This document shows positions 1-5,607 of a DNA stretch of 6,485 nucleotides, piece after piece; position 1 is the stretch's first letter, and each line of letters starts with the position of its first letter. The DNA is from Anaeromyxobacteraceae bacterium (GTDB lineage: Bacteria; Myxococcota; Myxococcia; Myxococcales; Anaeromyxobacteraceae). The DNA is taken from assembly GCA_027349605.1 (NCBI GenBank), contig DAIEMM010000212.1, positions 1 through 6,485 of the forward strand. The letters run 5' to 3'. The position numbers were made by a program, and so were the translations under genes. The notes below the pieces were generated by a model. That model was not told the origin of the DNA, ran no database searches, and saw only the letters and a program-made list of their open reading frames with translations.

Positions 1-422
1 ATCTCCAGGACGCGGTCGCAGAACGCGATCGCGGCGGCGCGGGCCGCCTCGGCCAGCCGGGGGAGGTCCACCTCGATGTCGTGGGCGAGAAGCCGGGCCG
101 GGTGGGAGAGCGTCGCCACCGAGAGCAGGGCGACACCGCCCCGGCGGTGCAGGAGGAGCTCGACCGCACCGTCGTCGAAACGGACGGAGGCGTGGTCCCC
201 GCCTGCGGCGAGCCGGTCCACCGCCAGGAGCATGCCGAGCACGCCCTCGGCGAGAGGGCCCTCGGTCCTCCCGGCCGCGATATCGACCCCTTCGACCTCG
301 ATCGCGACCACGTCGACGATCGAGCGGATCGCGGCGCGCCGGGGCTCCGGCGACCCGGAGCGCAACCCCGCCCGGATCCCGGGATCCGAGGCCCAGCCGT
401 CTCCGATCCGGATTCGAACCAT
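1..422 (-). CDS. Unrecognised protein, N-terminal part (runs off the left edge)
   Basis: An uninterrupted minus-strand reading frame of 140 codons starts at ATG (422-420) and is still open at base 1, so the C-terminus is missing. It begins MVRIRIGDGWASDPGIRAGL. Support for the start: a GGAGGG ribosome-binding site lies 9 nt upstream, and an in-frame TGA lies seven codons upstream with no other start codon between. The sequence reads as a soluble alpha/beta protein. Hydrophobic beta-like stretches at about residues 41-50 (IVDVVAIEVE) and 88-104 are followed by an alanine-rich helix at about 117-138 (LPRLAEAARAAAIAFCDRVL). There is no signal peptide, membrane segment or catalytic motif I recognise, and I cannot assign a family. 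It is transcribed divergently from the HARE-HTH gene across a 140-bp gap. The reading frame and start are well supported; the function is unknown. Confidence 0.72.
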   Translation of the reverse strand, partial: MVRIRIGDGWASDPGIRAGLRSGSPEPRRAAIRSIVDVVAIEVEGVDIAAGRTEGPLAEGVLGMLLAVDRLAAGGDHASVRFDDGAVELLLHRRGGVALLSVATLSHPARLLAHDIEVDLPRLAEAARAAAIAFCDRVLE

Positions 423-431
423 GCGTCGCGA

Positions 432-437
432 CCCTCC
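432..437 (-). promoter_or_regulatory. Ribosome-binding site of the divergent minus-strand gene
   Basis: On the minus strand this reads GGAGGG, a near-perfect anti-16S match, 9 nt before the ATG at 422. It fixes the start of the left-hand gene. It also makes it unlikely that the plus-strand coding sequence begins at the ATG at 443, because the divergent signals would then almost abut. Confidence 0.7.
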
Positions 438-476
438 AGGTCATGGAAATCTCCGACGATCCGGAGGAATTCCACG

Positions 477-505
477 TTGACAGGGGGCCGACCCCGACAC
501 AAGAT
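477..505 (+). promoter_or_regulatory. Predicted sigma-70-type promoter for the HARE-HTH gene cluster
   Basis: A perfect -35 hexamer TTGACA (477-482) is followed after a 17-bp spacer by CAAGAT (500-505). The -10 matches only 3 of 6 consensus bases but keeps the important second-position A and final T. Transcription would start near 511-513, giving a leader of about 50 nt before the ATG at 563. An exact TTGACA is unusual in DNA this GC-rich, which supports the call; the weak -10 argues for caution. A promoter here would also exclude the upstream ATG at 443 as the translation start. Confidence 0.45.
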
Positions 506-516
506 GAGCGATTGCC

Positions 517-535
517 CGCGGCGACCTCCGCCGCG
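517..535 (+). repeat. Perfect 7-bp GC-only inverted repeat in the predicted leader
   Basis: CGCGGCG (517-523) and CGCCGCG (529-535) are exact reverse complements separated by the 5-nt loop acctc. The element lies a few nucleotides after the predicted transcription start and about 9 nt before the AAGGA ribosome-binding site. It could form a very stable RNA hairpin in the leader or be a protein-binding operator at the DNA level. There is no T-run after it, so it does not look like an intrinsic terminator. Confidence 0.5.
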
Positions 536-562
536 AAATCACCAAGGAATCCTGAGACTTTC

Positions 563-2299
563 ATGACCTTCACCGAAGCAGCCGTCGAGGTGCTGAAGCG
601 GGAAGGCAAGCCACTCCACTTCCGGAAGATCGCCGAGATCGCGATCCACGAGAGCCTTCTCGACCATGTCGGGAAGATTCCCGAGGACACGATGGCCGAC
701 CAGCTGGCCGCGCACTGCAAGTTGCCGCGGCCGGACAGGGCCATCGTCGTGGTCCAGCACGCGACCTTCGCCCTGGAAGAGTGGGGCCTGCCCGAAGACC
801 CCCTGGGCCTGGAGAAGCTGGTCGAGCCGCCACCGGTCGACGAGCCTCCCTACCGCCCGAGGGAACGCCACCCCATTCCCGCCCGGGAGCTCGCACGGAG
901 CTCGGGGCGAGACCGGGACGCGGGACGAGGGCGCCGCCGCGAGGAGGGGGACGAGAAGAAGCGCCGTTTCCCGCCACCGGCCGAGGTCGCCTACGAGATC
1001 CTGTCCGGGGCCGAGCGTTCGCTCACCTTGCGGGAACTCGCGTCGCTCGGAGCGGAGCGCATGCTCATGCCCGAGGCCTTCATCCGGGAATCCGGATCCC
1101 TCGCCGCCGCCCTGCGGGAGGACAACCGGCGCCGCGAGTCGGCGGGGCGGAAGCCGCTCTTCTCCATCGATGGGGAGAGCGTCACCCTCGGAGCCGCGCC
1201 CGAGCCGGGCGATCGCCCGGCGCCCGTGGTGGCGGCGCTCGCTCCGGCGACCCCTGCGGAGATGCGGCGGTCCGCGCTGGCCGCGCTGCGCAGGCGCCTG
1301 CGCGAGTGCGACGGGCCCACCATCGAGCACCTGGTCGGCCGGCTGCTCGAGGCGAGCGGCCTCAAGGAGGTGAAGGTCGCGAAGCGGGGACGGGAGAGCG
1401 TGGTCTTCACGGCCCGGCGCCGCATGGGGCTCGTCGACGTCCGCCACGCCATCCGCGTGCTCCGCACCGGGACCGACGTGGGGAAGCGGGACGTCGCCGA
1501 CGTCCGGCGCGACGTCGGCCACTACGGGGCCCAGATCGGCATGCTGGTGACGTCCGGGGAGGCCCACCGCGATGCTCGCGGCGAGGCCGCTGCCGCGGGA
1601 CAGCTGCCCGTGCTGCTCCTCGCCGGAGAGGCCTTCGCGGAGGCCTTCGCCGATGCGGGGGTCGGGTGCCGGATCGTCGCGATCCCGGAGACGGACGAGG
1701 CGTTCCTGGCCGCGGCTGCCGAGGCCGCACAGGCGGAGGAGACCGCGCGACTGGCGCGCCGCGAGGAGCGGGACCGCCGGGACGGACGCGAGCCGAGGGA
1801 GGGCGGAGGCAGGGACCGCGGACGGGACCGGGATCGCGACCGGCGCGAGGAGCGTCGACCGCGACCGGAACCGGTGGTGGCGACGGCTCCGCCCGCCGAG
1901 CTCGCGGAGGCACCGGCAGAGGCGGGCAAGCCCGTTGAGGAAGCCGAGGCGATCGTGGCCGTCCCCTTCGCGCTGCAGCCGGAGCCGGCATCGTTCGAGG
2001 CGCCCGTCTCCGACGGAGACGAAGGGGACGAGGACGAGGGCGACCAGGAGGAAGTCGCACAGGACGTCACGGCCGCCGAGGGCACTCCGGGAGAGGCGCC
2101 CAAGGAGGGCGCTCCCGGCGACGGTCGCCGCAGGCGGCGTCGGCGAAGGCGGCGAGGCGGCCGGGGCCGCGGTGAGCGGAGAGCGGACGGCACGCCCGCG
2201 CCGGAGGGCGGGGATGCGGGCGCTCCGGCGGCGGCTCCGTCACCGGCTCCGTCCTCGGGAGACGGCGGTCCACCCGGCGGCGGCACCGAGAGCTCGTAG
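563..2299 (+). CDS. HARE-HTH protein with a degenerate Mrr-like nuclease domain and arginine-rich tail
   Basis: A 578-residue protein. Residues 3-75 (TFTEAAVEVLKREGKPLHFRKIAEIA, then the wing-like IVVVQHATFALEE) match the HARE-HTH winged helix known from the RNA polymerase delta subunit, ASXL proteins and restriction-system proteins. After a charged linker (100-136), residues 139-209 look like a second winged helix (AEVAYEILSGAERSLTLRELA to FSIDGESVTL). Residues 252-375 resemble an Mrr-type restriction-endonuclease fold (IEHLVGRLLEASGLKEVKV, IGMLVTSGEAHRDAR, LPVLLLAGEAF). The usual D and Q/E-x-K catalytic residues are replaced by RESVV (277-281) and IRVLR (297-301), so cleavage is unlikely. 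The tail has RD-rich (417-432), acidic (484-497) and ten-arginine (522-531) segments. A binding or regulatory role on DNA or RNA is inferred. ATG 563 is preferred over the in-frame ATG 443 because the HARE domain begins at once and a promoter lies between; its AAGGA site (544-548) is 14 nt away, which is long. Confidence 0.8.
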   Translation: MTFTEAAVEVLKREGKPLHFRKIAEIAIHESLLDHVGKIPEDTMADQLAAHCKLPRPDRAIVVVQHATFALEEWGLPEDPLGLEKLVEPPPVDEPPYRPRERHPIPARELARSSGRDRDAGRGRRREEGDEKKRRFPPPAEVAYEILSGAERSLTLRELASLGAERMLMPEAFIRESGSLAAALREDNRRRESAGRKPLFSIDGESVTLGAAPEPGDRPAPVVAALAPATPAEMRRSALAALRRRLRECDGPTIEHLVGRLLEASGLKEVKVAKRGRESVVFTARRRMGLVDVRHAIRVLRTGTDVGKRDVADVRRDVGHYGAQIGMLVTSGEAHRDARGEAAAAGQLPVLLLAGEAFAEAFADAGVGCRIVAIPETDEAFLAAAAEAAQAEETARLARREERDRRDGREPREGGGRDRGRDRDRDRREERRPRPEPVVATAPPAELAEAPAEAGKPVEEAEAIVAVPFALQPEPASFEAPVSDGDEGDEDEGDQEEVAQDVTAAEGTPGEAPKEGAPGDGRRRRRRRRRRGGRGRGERRADGTPAPEGGDAGAPAAAPSPAPSSGDGGPPGGGTESS

Positions 2300-2325
2300 C
2301 GGGCGCGACCGTCCGGGGAAGGCCC

Positions 2326-3216
2326 GTGCGCACCGTCGCTTGGCTCCTGGCAGGCCTGGTCTCGCTCGGCACGACGGCGTGCCGGAGCGAGCCGGCGCCC
2401 TGCGTGGTCACCGGGCTGACGGTCGAGGAGGTTCCGGGCCCGTCCCGGATGCATGCGGTGGGACTCGACCGGGAGGCGTTCCGGAGCATCGCCCTCGAGG
2501 CCTTCGCGGGAACGCCCGGCTTCGTCGTCCCGACGGCGGAGCCCAGGAAGGGAGCCCCGCGGTGCCGCGGGTCGATCGCCCTGGAGGATGCGCGCCTCGT
2601 CCTGAAGGGCTCCGGCACGATGGCCGAGGTCCTGGTGCGGATGGAGGTGGCCCCCGGCGAGGGCGCGGATCCGGTTTCGGACACCGTGCGCGGCGCCGAG
2701 ATCGTCGGTCCCGGGGAATCGACCGGGAGCGCCTTCCGCCGGGCCATCCAGGGGGCTGCGGCGCGTGCGGCGCGAGGCCTCGCCCTGGCGCTGGGGGAGG
2801 CCCGGAAGCCGGACGCCGAGGTGATCCGCGACCTCGAGTCGGGCGACGCGCGCATCCGGGACCTCGCCGTGGGGGTGCTCGCCGACAGGAAGAACCCGGC
2901 CGCCGTTCCAGGTCTCGTGGCGCGCCTCCAGGACCCCGACCCCGCGATCGCCGATCGAGCGGTCGGCGCCCTCGCGCAGATCGGAGACCCGCGGGGCGTG
3001 GGCCCGATCATCGAGCTGTCCCGGAGGAGGGAAGGGCCATTCGTCGCCCAGATGGTCCGGGCGGTGGGCGACATCGGCGGCCCCGAGGCGGAGGCCTACC
3101 TCGAGACGATGGCATCCGGGCACCCCGACCCGCTCGTCGCCGAGGCGGCCCGGGAGGCCCTCCGGGACGCCCGGAGGCGCCGGGCCGCGGGCAAGGTGCG
3201 GAGCGGTGCGCCGTGA
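2326..3216 (+). CDS. Predicted HEAT-repeat lipoprotein
   Basis: A 296-residue protein starting at GTG, with GGGGA (2315-2319) 6 nt upstream and no other in-frame start in the gap. The N-terminus MRTVAWLLAGLVSLGTTAC is a short signal peptide ending at a probable lipidated Cys19. The lipobox is TTAC, with Thr rather than the usual Leu at -3, so lipidation is likely but not certain. Residues 45-155 form an unrecognised mixed alpha/beta region (AFRSIALEAF, AEVLVRMEVAPG). Residues 164-283 contain about four HEAT-like helical pairs. The clearest is PAAVPGLVARLQDPDPAIAD followed by RAVGALAQIGDPRG (191-224), and the others start near 164, 222 and 252. HEAT solenoids usually mediate protein-protein contacts, so an envelope scaffold or adaptor role is inferred. 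The gene lies 26 nt after the HARE-HTH gene and 32 nt before the next lipoprotein. The specific function is unknown. Confidence 0.75.
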   Translation: MRTVAWLLAGLVSLGTTACRSEPAPCVVTGLTVEEVPGPSRMHAVGLDREAFRSIALEAFAGTPGFVVPTAEPRKGAPRCRGSIALEDARLVLKGSGTMAEVLVRMEVAPGEGADPVSDTVRGAEIVGPGESTGSAFRRAIQGAAARAARGLALALGEARKPDAEVIRDLESGDARIRDLAVGVLADRKNPAAVPGLVARLQDPDPAIADRAVGALAQIGDPRGVGPIIELSRRREGPFVAQMVRAVGDIGGPEAEAYLETMASGHPDPLVAEAAREALRDARRRRAAGKVRSGAP

Positions 3217-3248
3217 GGCGCGCGTCCCTGCGTGGCTTTGAGGGTAAG

Positions 3249-3869
3249 ATGCCCGCCGTGCATCGGAGACCTGCATTGCTCCTCTGCGCCGCCCTGGCGG
3301 CCTGCTCCCACGCGGCCCCGGACGCCGGGGTTCGCCCGGCGTCCCCGTCCGCAGCGGCCGCCGCCCAGGACCCAACGGCCTACTTCCCGCTCGCGGTCGG
3401 CAACGAGTGGTCCTGGGTCGACCGCTCACCGCGGATGGGAGCCGGAACGCCCAAGCAGCGCACGGTGCGCATCGTCTCCCGGGACGCCGAGGGCTACTTC
3501 GTCGACGACGCGCGGGGCGCTCTCAAGGTGGCGCACGGCTGCATCCAGGACCGGGTCCGGCGGATCCTCTGCGCCCCCTTCGACCTCGACCGGTCCTGGA
3601 GCTCCATCGTCAGCGAGACCTCCACCGAGCGCTACCAGATCGCCGCCGTCGGGCTCACCGTGACGGTCCCGGCCGGCACCTTCGACGGCTGCATCCTGGT
3701 TCGGGCCCGCAACCGGGCCGCCGCGGACGCCGAGATGATCCTCGAGACCACCTACGCGCCCGGGGTCGGGCCGGTCCGGATCGAGACCTTCGCGCTGGTG
3801 GACGGGCGCAGGGTCCCCCAGGTCCAGGCGGAGCTGGCATCGCATCGCACCGAGAGGGCAACGAGATGA
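3249..3869 (+). CDS. Predicted lipoprotein of unknown function, upstream of hom
   Basis: A 206-residue protein. MPAVHRRPALLLCAALAACS gives a signal peptide with a canonical lipobox LAAC and lipidated Cys19. A low-complexity Ala/Pro/Ser linker (21-41) follows, then a compact beta-rich domain. That domain has YFPLAVGNEWSWV (45-57), a charged beta region, GLTVTVPAGTFDGCILVRARN (135-155) and YAPGVGPVRIETF (169-181). From memory, the YFPL.VGN.W, VPAGTF..C and YAPGVG patterns recur in uncharacterised secreted proteins of deltaproteobacteria; I know no assigned role. Besides Cys19 the exported part has Cys98, Cys108 and Cys148, and a disulfide is possible. ATG 3249 has GAGGG (3240-3244) only 4 nt away; GTG 3258 is a possible alternative that keeps the signal peptide. 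The stop overlaps the hom start as ATGA, implying translational coupling. Confidence 0.75.
   Translation: MPAVHRRPALLLCAALAACSHAAPDAGVRPASPSAAAAAQDPTAYFPLAVGNEWSWVDRSPRMGAGTPKQRTVRIVSRDAEGYFVDDARGALKVAHGCIQDRVRRILCAPFDLDRSWSSIVSETSTERYQIAAVGLTVTVPAGTFDGCILVRARNRAAADAEMILETTYAPGVGPVRIETFALVDGRRVPQVQAELASHRTERATR
3854..3869 (+). promoter_or_regulatory. Ribosome-binding site and ATGA stop/start overlap setting the hom start
   Basis: GAGGG (3854-3858) lies 7 nt before the ATG at 3866, inside the last codons of the lipoprotein gene. The ATG (3866-3868) shares bases with the TGA stop (3867-3869). This fixes the homoserine dehydrogenase start and points to coupled translation of the two genes. Confidence 0.75.
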
Positions 3870-5182
3870 GAGAGGTCGGAATCGGCATCGCAGGTTTCGG
3901 GACCGTGGGAGGAGGGGTTCTCTCCATCCTCCGCAGCCACGCCCGGGAGATCGAGGCGCGGCTGGGAGCGCGCATCGTCGTCCGGAAGGTGGCCGTGCGG
4001 GACCCGGAGAAGGAGCGCATGGTCGACCTCGACCGGTCGCTTCTCCCCACCCGGTACCTGGATCTGGTGGACGACCCGGCGGTGCAGGTCGTGGTCGAGC
4101 TGGTGGGGGGGACCACCGAGGCGCGCAAGCTCGTGCTGGCCGCGCTCGCGGCCGGCAAGCACGTGGTCACCGCCAACAAGGCCCTGCTCGCCTTCCACGG
4201 CGACGAGATCTTCCGGCTGGCGCAGGAGAAGGGCGTCGACGTGTATTACGAGGGCGCCGTGGCCGGGGGCGTGCCGGTCATCCGCACGCTCCGCGAGGCC
4301 CTGGCCTCCGATCGCATCCAGGCCATCCACGGGATCGTGAACGGGACCACCAACTTCATCCTCACGTCGATGGCCGAGAAGGGGGAGCCCCTGGCCACGG
4401 CGCTGGCCGAGGCGCAACGGCTCGGGTACGCCGAGGCCGACCCGACGCTCGACGTCTCGGGAGGCGACGCGGCGCAGAAGCTCTGCCTGCTCGCGCAGCT
4501 GGCGTTCGGGGCCCGGCTGGCGCCGCAGGACGTCATCACCGATGGGATCATGGGGCTCATCCCGGAGGACTTCGCCTGGGCGAAGGAGTTCGGCTACGCG
4601 CTCAAGCTGCTCGCCGTGGCCCGTCGCTCCGGGCCGAACGGGGACGGGGAGGACCGGTTCATCGAGGCCCGCGTCCACCCGGCCTTCATCCCGGCCGACA
4701 GCATGCTGGCCGGCGTCCGCGGGGCCATGAACGCGGTGCTGCTGCGGTCGGAGGCGCTCGGTCCCACGTTGCTCTTCGGTCAGGGCGCCGGCGCCATGCC
4801 CACCGGAAGCGCGGTGGTGGCCGACATCATCGACCTCTCGCGCAACCTCCTCTCCGGGAGTCCGGGGCGCGTGCCGCTGCCTCCGGCGACGTCGCTGGTG
4901 CGGCTGCGCTCCCACGCCGAGATCCGGACCTCCTACTACCTGCGCTTCTCGGTGAAGGACGCCCCTGGCGTGCTGGCGCGCATCGCCGCCACGCTCGCCG
5001 CCCACGGGATCTCCATCGCCGCCGTGCAGCAGCGCGAGCACGAGGAGGAGGGTGCGCCGGTCCCGCTCGTCATCGTGACCCACCAGGCCCGCGAGGCCGA
5101 TCTCAAGTCCGCCATCGCGGAGATCGACGCGTACGCGACCACCTCGGCTCCCACCCGGCTCATCCGGATCGAGCAGGTCTGA
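3866..5182 (+). CDS. hom: Homoserine dehydrogenase with C-terminal ACT domain
   Basis: A 438-residue cytoplasmic enzyme that reduces aspartate 4-semialdehyde to homoserine with NAD(P)H, the branch step toward threonine, methionine and isoleucine. The Rossmann nucleotide-binding motif GFGTVG is at 10-15, with GG at 81-82. TANKALL (102-108) contains the conserved catalytic-type Lys105. The core signatures EGAVAGGVPVI (129-139), GIVNGTTNFIL (156-166) and GYAEADPTLDVSGGDAAQK (187-205, with Asp196, Asp201 and Lys205) are all present. Residues 356-435 (YYLRFSVKDAPGVLARIAAT and onward) form an ACT domain, usual for monofunctional bacterial enzymes of this length and commonly the site of threonine feedback; that regulation is inferred. 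There is no fused aspartokinase domain. The frame is intact and typical in size. It overlaps the upstream lipoprotein by ATGA and precedes the thioesterase by 4 nt. Confidence 0.97.
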   Translation: MREVGIGIAGFGTVGGGVLSILRSHAREIEARLGARIVVRKVAVRDPEKERMVDLDRSLLPTRYLDLVDDPAVQVVVELVGGTTEARKLVLAALAAGKHVVTANKALLAFHGDEIFRLAQEKGVDVYYEGAVAGGVPVIRTLREALASDRIQAIHGIVNGTTNFILTSMAEKGEPLATALAEAQRLGYAEADPTLDVSGGDAAQKLCLLAQLAFGARLAPQDVITDGIMGLIPEDFAWAKEFGYALKLLAVARRSGPNGDGEDRFIEARVHPAFIPADSMLAGVRGAMNAVLLRSEALGPTLLFGQGAGAMPTGSAVVADIIDLSRNLLSGSPGRVPLPPATSLVRLRSHAEIRTSYYLRFSVKDAPGVLARIAATLAAHGISIAAVQQREHEEEGAPVPLVIVTHQAREADLKSAIAEIDAYATTSAPTRLIRIEQV

Positions 5183-5186
5183 CGCC

Positions 5187-5591
5187 ATGGTGCGCTGCGA
5201 GATCCGCGTGATCTACGGCGACACCGACCAGATGGGGGTCGTGTACTACGCCAACTACCTGCGCTGGTTCGAGGCGGGGCGCAACGAGTTCCTGCGAGCC
5301 AAGGGGCTCTCCTATTCCGACTTCGAGGCCCGGGAGAAGCTCATCCTCCCGGTCGCGGAGGCCGGGGTGAGCTACCTCCAGCCGGCCCGGTACGACGATC
5401 GGGTCGAGATCGAGACCCGCCTGGCGAGCACCCGGAGGGCGTCCGCGCGCTTCGAGTACGCCGTGCGGCGGGGACCGGACCTGCTCGCCACCGGGTTCAC
5501 CGTGCACGCCTGCGTGGACGCGACCGGTCGCATCCGGCGCCTGCCCGGGGACTTCCTGGCGCGGATGAAGTCGGGCGAGGGGATCGCCTAG
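5187..5591 (+). CDS. YbgC/4HBT-family acyl-CoA thioesterase
   Basis: A 134-residue single-domain hot-dog protein of the usual family length. The N-terminal signature YGDTDQMGVVYYANYLRWFE (10-29) is the 4-hydroxybenzoyl-CoA thioesterase/YbgC active-site motif. The DTD pair (12-14) carries the expected catalytic aspartate, followed by the long hot-dog helix GRNEFLRAKG (31-40). The strands PVAEAGVSYLQPARYDDRVEIETRL (55-79) and ARFEYAVRR (87-95) complete the fold. The family hydrolyses acyl-CoA thioesters; the substrate cannot be read from sequence. In YbgC the motif is typically VYHANY, and here it is VYYANY, so Tyr21 replaces His. The start is ATG 5187, 4 nt after the hom stop, with only a weak AGG 9 nt upstream, so translation probably depends on coupling to hom. 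Membership is near certain; the physiological role, such as a Tol-Pal-associated or fatty-acid function, is not supported by the neighbours. Confidence 0.92.
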   Translation: MVRCEIRVIYGDTDQMGVVYYANYLRWFEAGRNEFLRAKGLSYSDFEAREKLILPVAEAGVSYLQPARYDDRVEIETRLASTRRASARFEYAVRRGPDLLATGFTVHACVDATGRIRRLPGDFLARMKSGEGIA

Positions 5592-5595
5592 GGAC

Positions 5596-5604
5596 GGAGG
5601 AGGG
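5596..5604 (+). promoter_or_regulatory. Strong double ribosome-binding site of glpX
   Basis: GGAGGAGGG holds two overlapping Shine-Dalgarno cores, and GGAGG at 5596-5600 is 7 nt before the ATG at 5608. It is the strongest site in the cluster, and it fixes the start. It suggests that GlpX is translated efficiently on its own and not only by coupling. Confidence 0.7.
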
Positions 5605-5607
5605 ACC

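Larger units (their letters stand above)
423..562. other. Divergent intergenic region, 140 bp
   Basis: This gap separates the starts of the minus-strand gene and the HARE-HTH gene and should hold the promoters for both. Visible items are the minus-strand ribosome-binding site (432-437), a 5-bp inverted repeat CTCCG/CGGAG (451-455 and 462-466), a palindrome GGAATTCC (466-473), a TTGACA box (477-482), a weak GGGG/CCCC pair between the -35 and -10, a perfect 7-bp inverted repeat (517-535) and a plus-strand AAGGA (544-548). I found no convincing minus-strand promoter. The best candidate, TTGTGT at 502-497 with CAACGT 17 nt on, is weak. Confidence 0.6.

Noticed and set aside
517..535. Intrinsic terminator
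   Set aside because: The 7-bp GC stem is not followed by a T-run on either strand.
443..562. 40-residue N-terminal extension of the HARE-HTH protein from ATG 443
   Set aside because: The extension is low-complexity and lies over the divergent ribosome-binding site and the predicted promoter. The HARE domain begins right after ATG 563.
76..566. Plus-strand frames over the left-hand gene (starts at 76 and 81)
   Set aside because: Their products are low-complexity Arg/Pro/Ser strings. The minus-strand frame has a ribosome-binding site and normal protein composition.
563..2299. Active restriction enzyme or defence island
   Set aside because: The nuclease centre is missing, there is no methyltransferase or other defence gene nearby, and the downstream genes are core metabolism.
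2300..2325. Terminator or promoter between the HARE gene and the HEAT lipoprotein gene
   Set aside because: The 26-nt gap has only a GGGC/GCCC pairing with no T-run, and no -35/-10 pair.
1572..3248. Long plus-strand frame upstream of the second lipoprotein
   Set aside because: Only the part from ATG 3249 has a signal peptide and protein-like composition. The rest is an Arg/Pro-rich shadow of the HARE and HEAT genes.
1522..3429. 635-codon open frame on the minus strand
   Set aside because: It is antisense to three well-supported genes. Its product is a Pro/Arg/Ser-rich string with no domain, which is typical of a GC-rich shadow frame.
3752..5188. 478-codon minus-strand frame opposite hom
   Set aside because: It is a mirror of the intact homoserine dehydrogenase gene, rich in His/Arg/Asp/Gly, with no recognisable domain.
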